Source of the DNA: Saturnia japonica | Lineage: Eukaryota; Arthropoda; Insecta; Lepidoptera; Saturniidae | Reading direction: 5' to 3' | Assembly (NCBI GenBank): GCA_033032175.1 | Contig: CM065313.1 | Location: 19,450,327 to 19,514,326, forward strand | Length of the DNA stretch: 64,000 bases | In this document: piece by piece, positions 56,716 to 64,000 of the stretch | Layout of the letters: the number at the start of each line of letters is the position of its first letter | Numbering within the stretch: the first letter of the stretch is position 1 | Program-made: the position numbers and the translations under genes | The notes under the pieces: generated by a model | Told to the model about the DNA's origin: nothing | Database searches by the model: none | What the model saw: the letters and a program-made list of their open reading frames with translations, nothing else

Positions 56716-57414
56716 TAAACTAATACTAATAATATAATAAACGGATTTTTTTTTGTTTGTTTGTTTAAACACGATAATCTCTGGAACTACCAGTCGGATT
56801 CGAAAAATTCTTTTTTTATATGATAGCCAGACTCATGAGGAATAGTATAAAGTATACTATACAGCATTGGGATATAGTTTCTAGCTAACCTTAAATATAG
56901 ATTTTTGTTACGTAAATCGGAAGTCGAGGCCCTCGCGAACTGCTTTTGCCGCATGAGCTGGCTTAATGGTTAATGATACGTCAATACAACGTTGTACAAA
57001 AATATTGGCCTTTAGTATATATAAAAAAAGTCCGCGATAGTATATATCTATCTCTTATACATGAGCCAGAATAAGGTATTGTGCAAATTATTTTTGTTGT
57101 AGATTAAAAATTAAATTATGAGCATAATTAATGCATGGCATATCAATCCTAATGAACAAAAGTTACTTCATCATAAAGACAATTTATAATGAAGATAAAC
57201 TTCGTCTTTTACACCATGTTATTTGGACGCATAGTTTGAGAAATATCGTCTATGTCTATAGTAGTAGCGGCGCGAACGAGCCCTGCGATGCAATGCCGCG
57301 ATGTGATCATCTAACCGCCCGATAAAAATATTGTCTTTACTGAAGTATTTTAAATCATCAGTCAGTGATTTATTTTAAATTATATGCGGATGAAACCGCG
57401 GGGCACAGCTAGTT
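56716..57414 (+). mobile_element. Lep1-like nonautonomous Helitron, copy 2 (best copy)
   Basis: Starts TCTAAACTAATACTAATAAT, then TTTGTTTGTTTGTTTAAACA, CTCTGGAACTACCAGTCGGA, TATGATAGCCAGACTCATGA and AGTCGAGGCCCTCGCGAAC, and ends ATGAAACCGCGGGGCACAG then CTAG. A CCGCGG palindrome sits about 9 bases before the terminal CTAG, as expected for a Helitron 3' end. No coding capacity for Rep/helicase. Confidence 0.8.
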
Positions 57415-59226
57415 CTATAATAAAAATTAGTATTAATACATTGTTCCTGTAATGTGAATAATACTAAAAACTAAATAATTATGTAGTAATTATATATATT
57501 ATTAAACTTATCATTCATTTCTCTTTATTATTATGATTTATTTATTTTTAAATATGAATTATATTATAACTAAGAGTATTTAAAAGTACTTAATTCGTTA
57601 AATTTAGAGAAAAATATTTAAAGTTGTAATTATTAAAACTAATATAATTAATTTAATTTTAATAAATATAACGTAATTACAATATTATGAAAGCGTAAAT
57701 AATTATATTTCAGCATTTTAATTTGAATTTTAAAATGCTTAGTCTGTTGCACTTGAGAGCTAGGCTTAGCGTGTCATATATGTATTTGGGTGATATCGTC
57801 ACTTAATGTTATATGAGATTGTGACCATAACGCTAAACTTATATAAAATATAAGAAAAGCCTATACATGATGGCTACATGACGATGTTCCCTTCAGCGAA
57901 AGGTCAGTCTCATTGTAGTGTTCAAATTCACATCGATTGAAGACGAAGCGCATTATTAATAAACTAGATCTTAAGCCTTTCTTCTTGTCCTATGTATTAT
58001 TATTATGTATGTAAAATCTGGGCAAATGAGTTGCGTTCGATGCCTTACAGAAAACAAAGGAAAACACATAAAATTATGTGGTTAAACATGGAATGTAAAA
58101 GATGATGTAAACACAACATTTTATCCAATTCATTGGAGGCGTTTTAGAGAAACCTATTACATATATATTTATATTCATATATAAAAAATTGCTAACTTAA
58201 TTGGATTTTTTATTACAATACATTGTTGAATATTTTTTCTTCTAATTTATGAGCAATGTGTTATACAAAATTCTGCCAATGTCACATTGATAGAATGTTT
58301 TTTCTAAGCTTCAAAGTTTTAACAACGCTGTAACAAGGAGTGATTTATTTTGAACATTAGATATTAACGTATTTGAAAGTTTGTTGACAACAAAAACTAT
58401 AGATTAAAGATCTCCGATTTTATTATTGATTTATTAAGGTTTTGTTTTATCATCTTTATACTCCTTTTAAAGTTTGATTTTATAAATAAAATTAAATTAG
58501 TGGGTACCCTATTTCTGAAGTAATACTTCTTCAGAAACGACTGTATTCTTTTTTCAAAAAAAAATTGATGTGAAAAATTCAGATTTCATTTTCAATTTCA
58601 TTGATATGGAATTTCTAACTTGGTAAGTGATAATTGTCAATTGTCATAAGACAGCCTTAAGTAATAAAATTAAGCTACTATCCAAATTTCATATTTGTAG
58701 TTTCAAAACTACTGCAATTACAACTCCACTACAAACTGAACTACAACTCCTCGTTTCAAACTTGTTCTCTACTATTATATATTATACACATTATTAATTT
58801 GATCCTATACATTGATGCGTATCAAATAAATATTTCATATTTTATAAAGACTAATGATTCATCCTATTTGTACTTGACCGATTTAAGTTTAAACGATTAC
58901 TATATTTGAAGACGAAATTTCGCAAGAATGCAGTTTTTTAGTTTGTCTAGAGCCCCAAGCATTTTGATTGCAAAATATTTAAGTCAGACAGTTTAACCCA
59001 TAAATTATGTTACTGTAACGTATCTTACAAATACAAATTTTTTAATGGAATTTTAGTTTGTTTAAGAAAAAACTTCAAGTACCTCATACATTTTGATAAT
59101 CAGACAGTTAGCAAAATTTTTAATATGAAAGAATCTCTTTATTGTTTTATCTTAAAACTTATGCGTTTTAGAGCAGTGTGAGGCCATACACTAGTATTCG
59201 TTAATAATAAAAACTTTATACTACAA
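57415..59226. other. Long AT-rich non-coding stretch
   Basis: 57745-57950 is a faint family R copy (AGAGCTAGGCTTAGCGTGTC, CCCTTCAGCGAAAGGTCAG). The rest, to 59226, is very AT-rich with nothing recognised. Confidence 0.45.
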
Positions 59227-59305
59227 GCCGTTTTCGAGAAGTAGTATTTGACGTTCATAAGTGCCGTCTTAGGGCCTAAATTGAATAAAGATTTTTTTTT
59301 TTATA
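59227..59305 (+). mobile_element. Jockey-like LINE 3' tip
   Basis: CAAGCCGTTTTCGAGAAG, CGTTCATAAGTGCCGTCTTA, GGGCCTAAATTGAATAAAGA followed by a T run. Same T-rich 3' end as the main copy. Confidence 0.8.
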
Positions 59306-59707
59306 TTGAGAAAAAGAACGTAGACATATGAACAGACGGGAAACAAAGTGATATTATACGGGATCCGTTGTTACATTTTAGGTACGGAACTCTAATGGTT
59401 AAAATATTTAAATTCCAATCCGATGACCGCAGATTCAAAAATTTAATTTATTTGAATTTGACAAATCTTCATGTAGCGCCACGTAATGTAGGAAAAAAAA
59501 ATGGTGCGACTCGGGACGCTCGTCAGAAGTGACAACTTAATAAGAAGTTATCACTTCAAAATATAGGACTGCGAATTCTACAGCGTTTCAAATAGCTAGT
59601 ACGACGTAGGCTAGTGTTGACGATTAACCTCGTGGCATCACTATCAAAGAGGCCTTTGCCCAGTTGTGGATCAGATACAGGCTAGTTTTTTTTATTGTAT
59701 TTAAATG
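59306..59707. other. Repeat scraps
   Basis: 59505-59575: GCGACTCGGGACGCTCGTCA, GAAGTGACAACTT and AGAAGTTATCACTTCAAAA, shared with 17150-17410. 59640-59690: AGAGGCCTTTGCCCAGTTGT then GGATCAGATACAGGCT, a fragment of a very common lepidopteran repeat. Confidence 0.55.
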
Positions 59708-60048
59708 TACTAGCGATCGCCCTAAGGTCGAAATTCGACCAGCGACTTTTTGATCATAGACTATATTCTGTTTGACATTTGCAGTATTCATTAACCTAAA
59801 CAATTACATCATTGTTGAGTGACAATGTCAATATTTTGGAGGGTCTAAGTTCAATAGCACTGGTCCGTTTAGAATTCGCAGTATTAATTTATTTTATTTA
59901 ATATATTAGTAACTGATATTATAGATAAATTTTAGCTTTCTGTACACCTTCTCCGTGTAAACTTTAACCATGCGAAATCTCAGTCTTCCGTGCACGCAAT
60001 ACTCTTAAAAAGGTACCGAAAGCTTTTGCTTCACGTATTAATATATAC
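59708..60048 (-). mobile_element. Helitron-like family T, copy 5
   Basis: On the plus strand: TACTAGCGATCGCCCTAAGG, TCGACCAGCGACTTTTTGAT, GACAATGTCAATATTTTGGA and the end CTTCACGTATTAATATATAC. About 30 bp shorter than copy 1 because of small internal deletions. Confidence 0.7.
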
Positions 60049-63012
60049 ATTTACGTATGAATATGTATCAGGAGTGAATGTTGGAATGTAGAATGCGAGG
60101 ATAAAGAATAATTTAAATTAATTGATAGTTATTTTTAAATACTTCTATAATAATATAATTAGTAAAGATGTCTCGTATTTAAAATGTAATTTAAATTTAT
60201 GATTTTTTCTGTAGACCGTTGACTGTAGATTCGTCAAATTCAAATAAAAAAATCAGTGCCACTATTATGAAGAGGTAAAGTTTGTGAGTTACAAACAAAC
60301 AATCTTTTCAACTTTATAATAGTATATGCGCTTACGAAGGCGCGTTCTGTTACTAGTACTGTATATTTTCCCTTCATAACGAAGGGCAATACTGAACCCT
60401 TAAGATTTTTGACGTGACAACGTCTTATAAATTGGTTTGCCGGGTGACACTTCAAGAAACTGCGTTACGCTCCGCTCACGTTATGCGCTCACAATGAGAG
60501 CGAGTGAGAGGCACGCGTCCCTTCCACTCGGGCATGGTTAGCCCGCCTAAGAGCGAGAGAGACAGACATAAAGTCGTTGTCACGTAAAACTTTCGCCCGT
60601 ATACCGACTTTACAGGCAACCAATTTTTTTATCAACATTATTGTATTGTCAACGTATTTGGGAAAGGGTTTTGATAGAGAAAATAGCCTTTTACTTGATC
60701 AACTTTTGTTTTCATTTGAATTACCGATTAAATACCGATTTTCATATACCTATCTTAAAAAATGACTGACTACTATATAAATATTATAAAAACTTTCATC
60801 TCCTCTTTCACCACTTTAGGGGTGTAATTTACAAAAGTCCTACCATAATGCTCACATACAGTGTAAAAGGAAAAAAAAAATTCAAGGGGTTACCTGGGGC
60901 TCCTAGGTACTGGGAGTTGATAATTGTCAGAAAGTCAGTTATTTATTTTATATATTTAAAAATATATTATATGGATAGACAAGCGTGCATACATTTTAAT
61001 AATCTCATTACAATTTTTTTCTACGTCTTCTTCTGTCTCTTTCTTCTCTTCCTTTCTTTTCCTTTACCTTTATTTGGTTTATCGTAAAATTACTACAATC
61101 CTTTATTTTGGAATAAAAACATTTGGTCACTCACTAAGGATGAGGCTACAGATTTAATACTGCATTACAGATGACTTCGGTCTTTGGATGTATACAAGCT
61201 ATAATTAGATGAGAATGACGGCAGTCTTAATATTGTTCCCACAATTATGAGTTTGTATGTCTAAAATAAAATGTGTTAATACGTAATTATCAACTTTTAA
61301 AACCGTTACATCATGAGGTTCTACTTTACCAACTGACATTTGGGATACTCGTTTGTGATCCGCCCCATTACGCCATTGAATAATTTTTATTATTAAATCT
61401 GTCTGCACACGTTTTTGTCTGTCTGGATTTAACTCAAAAACGCTTTGATCGATTTTTATGATATTTTGTTGACGGGAAATTTATGTAACTCCCCAATTCA
61501 CTGGCTAAAAGAATTATCAATAATAGTTTTAGAAATGGTAATAAAACGATTTTGTTAATATTATGTACATGGAAAGTATATGATATATAAAAATTTATAG
61601 GCTTTAAGAATAGTTAATACTATTTTCAAATCATTAATGTGAGTAAAAATAAAAATTATAAGACGAAAATAAATACCTAGCCTAATTAATTCCAGTCGTA
61701 ATATAAGAATCTTCACTTCTTTCAATGTAATGAAGTAAATAATAAGAAATTAAAAACAAAACTTGAGAGGTGCTGTGGGACACCCTGTAGTTAGTAAAGA
61801 AGTTCCTTTCGCTTATTATTATGTGACTTCGTCCGCGTGGAATTCCGTGTATGAAAAACAGCGATAATAAAAACGACCTGCAGGTGTTCTGAAATGCAAC
61901 TTCGAAGATTTAAACGTGTTTCATGCTTTTTTAATATCTCGGATCCATGAGATGCACCGTGGTACTCACGTTTAGCAGTCAGCCTTAACTTCCCACTGTC
62001 ATAGTTTTAAAAATGCTATGCAACATTAATTCCTATTACTAGGGGACGTTAGCAGAAAATCGCACTGAATGGGGAGGTTCGGTAAAGCGTAAAGTCAATG
62101 ATTTTGAAAACAGACGAAGGCAAGGGAAAGAAACGAGACGAACTAAAATATAGAACGCCTGTAAAAATTATTAATAATTACGTAAATTCTACCTGTCGTT
62201 CACACATTGTGGGAGCAATTTTACTGATAAAACAGGATATATTAGAGCTAAACACAAAAGTTCCTAATCCATTTTTTAAAAGTAGAAAAAGTCGGTGTAG
62301 CCGAAATCGGCATGGAGATTATTATTATAGTAAGTGTTCGCTTTTTATGTCGGTTGCGTCGATCACTTTTTTCATTACAACTTTACCCTGACTTTAACTT
62401 TTCTCACCCCATGATAAGTAATCAAATCAATCGACATCAAACATAAGCCATATTATTATATCTGATGATGATCAATCGGAGCTTGCAATTTACGATAAGC
62501 CTAAATTATCTGTGATAGAAAATGTAATATAACAGCTTGTACTTGGAAGTCTTTGCCGAACATTGATCGCTCAGATCTGGCAGACACACTTGTGTCTGAC
62601 CCCTTCTAGATTTAGCGTATTACAATCATTGTTCATATCGTTGTAAAAAATGCACTCGCAATATATTTATCGTGTGAATGATGAGAATTGTTTGACCTTC
62701 TACGACCAATGATCCACCAAATTAATAAACGTAATTGCATCATGTAATCCATCAAATAAATTATTGCAAAATTATTAGGAGATCGAATTGTAATTGAAAC
62801 CAGTTAATTTTAAGCTGGAACTTAAATTTAGGTGTGGCTAATGTGTTATACAAGATACGCAGTTATAAGGAAAAATGATTAAGAAATATATTTAAGTTAT
62901 ATTTGGAAAATCAAGACATGGTAAATTTATTAGGTATTTTTTAATAATTATTCACGCACGTTAGAAGTTATTGTCATTGAACCAGCAACAGATGTTCGTG
63001 CCCAGATGGAGG
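60049..63012. other. Non-coding with CpG-rich repeat-like patch
   Basis: 60440-60600 is a CpG-rich patch (GCGTTACGCTCCGCTCACG, GAGGCACGCGTCCCTTCCAC, GGGCATGGTTAGCCCGCC) that I think belongs to a lepidopteran repeat. 61390-61640 resembles 49.2 kb. 61820-61850 carries GTGACTTCGTCCGCGTGGA, a retroelement-tail motif. 62581-62598 is a short hairpin CAGACACACTTGTGTCTG. No gene recognised. Confidence 0.4.
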
Positions 63013-63285
63013 TTACTGTAAAGCTATAGCTCCGGAACCCAGCACGTGTGGTTCTGTTTTGAAAAGGGAGGCGGGAATTAGGTTGATCAGCTCTTTATAA
63101 GACTCGCCATGATACAGATGGTAGTTCACGATAAGTGAGCAAATGCCCCTGCACAACTGAAGCGGCTTGATGAACTTAGTAATGTCTGCAACATTTACAA
63201 TACAGACAGCTCGTCTCTCCAACCTGTCAAAGGCTTCGACGAGGTATTTTGTAGGATCCGATCCAAAGGCGTGAGTTATCTATAA
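63013..63285 (-). pseudogene. LINE reverse transcriptase C-terminal fragment (second family)
   Basis: The minus strand reads ITHAFGSDPTKYLVEAFDRL, ERRAVCIVNVADITKFIKPL, QLCRGICSLIVNYHLYHGE, SYKELINLIPASLF. This matches a widespread lepidopteran non-LTR element ORF end of the form (Q)RRAxRIV...LEPLxLRRDVxSLCxxYRLYHGECSEELxxLIPA. It is a different family from the LINE at 27.8 kb. Truncated on both sides and ending at TAA 63013. Confidence 0.75.
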
Positions 63286-64000
63286 AAGGCCGAACTTGTG
63301 CCATGATTACAGAGAGCTAATCATGAATCAGTGAACGTCAGCTGCGATTCCATCGATGGTTTGAGAAATGCGTAACTTAGACGCATTTAGAAAAATTTTT
63401 TTTTAATAATTTCCTCTCGATTGAGAAGAAGGGAGAATTAGACGTGAGAAGAATGAAAATTAATCAAATTATAGCTTGACCCAATACCTTAAAGAAAGAA
63501 AAGTCAGCAGACTATATAGTGGTAGATTATACGTTAACTGGTCACACAAGCACGAGAAAAAAAATGCCCAGTGATTTATTCTCAACTCAAAATTTGTTTG
63601 ATGACAATTTATATGAAAAATATCAGCTGTTGTATCTCGATAGGAAAGATTGTTAGCTGATGTTCTAAAGAGTGTAAAGCAAAACCCAGACGGGAGCATC
63701 TATCGCCTATTTTATCAGCAGCTGACGAGTTCTCTCTCGGCACACTGTTAGCCGATTTCTTTATTACATACATGATTAAATTGACAATCAGCTTACGAAT
63801 TTCCATCCTGAAAGAAATGACGTGCTACACATAATGATGAGAATACTATATCTTTTAGGCCTGGGATGAGTTATGGACGATATAACTTGCGAAGATGCTG
63901 TTTTTACTTAATGAAAAGCAATTCAACTCGTATGCTAAACAATTTGGCCGCTCCTTCATATCTCAGTCTATATAAAATTCATCTTGTAAATATCACCAAC
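63286..64000. other. Non-coding to window end
   Basis: AT-rich. A hairpin-like AATGCGTAACTTAGACGCATT lies near 63367. No exon recognised. Confidence 0.4.

Noticed and set aside
62098..62391. 97-codon plus frame
   Set aside because: Lys/Asn-rich composition expected from AT-rich DNA, with no domain or splice context.
1..64000. CRISPR arrays, operons or prokaryotic genes
   Set aside because: None seen. Introns, SINEs, LINEs and Helitron-like elements show this is animal nuclear DNA.

Overview
The window looks like AT-rich nuclear DNA from a moth or butterfly (Lepidoptera). Genes are sparse and split by introns. The space between them is packed with repeats typical of lepidopteran genomes: CTAG-ending Helitron-like elements, tRNA-derived SINEs whose 3' ends carry TATGTTATG motifs, 5'-truncated non-LTR retrotransposon tails, a cecropia-type mariner and MITEs. 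The species cannot be named from the sequence alone.

Left part (1-18.7 kb): four consecutive plus-strand exons (654-823, 1368-1492, 15446-15689, 18606-18704) encode the catalytic middle of an angiotensin-converting-enzyme (ACE, peptidase M2) paralogue. All three junctions are phase-consistent. The 5' exons lie before the window, and I could not recognise the C-terminal exons. The zinc ligands are kept, but several substrate-pocket residues are changed. The 14-kb intron between exons 2 and 3 holds, on the opposite strand, a complete three-exon gene for a secreted, probably GPI-anchored Ly6/three-finger protein (2177-4011), plus a decayed mariner and many repeats.

Right part: two minus-strand paralogues (23811-25435 and 51470-52865) encode secreted Val/Pro/Tyr/Lys repeat proteins of cuticular, Vajk-like type. 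Each is modelled as a TATA promoter, a first exon of only four codons, a phase-0 intron, and one long exon. That exon carries the signal-peptide core, a charged linker with a dibasic EKRGL site, about 250 residues of PYPVEK-like repeats and a His/Gly-rich tail. Between and beyond them lie a decayed Jockey-like LINE (27.8-29.3 kb), other LINE fragments, Helitron-like copies, a 41-bp inverted-repeat element (26.1-26.7 kb) and a 27-bp tandem array (53.76-53.95 kb). Two orphan coding candidates (27510-27649 and 34759-34995) could not be assigned.

Nothing here is clearly a new multi-gene system. The best leads are the atypical ACE pocket, the antisense Ly6 gene nested in the ACE intron, and the shared gene architecture of the two cuticle-type paralogues.
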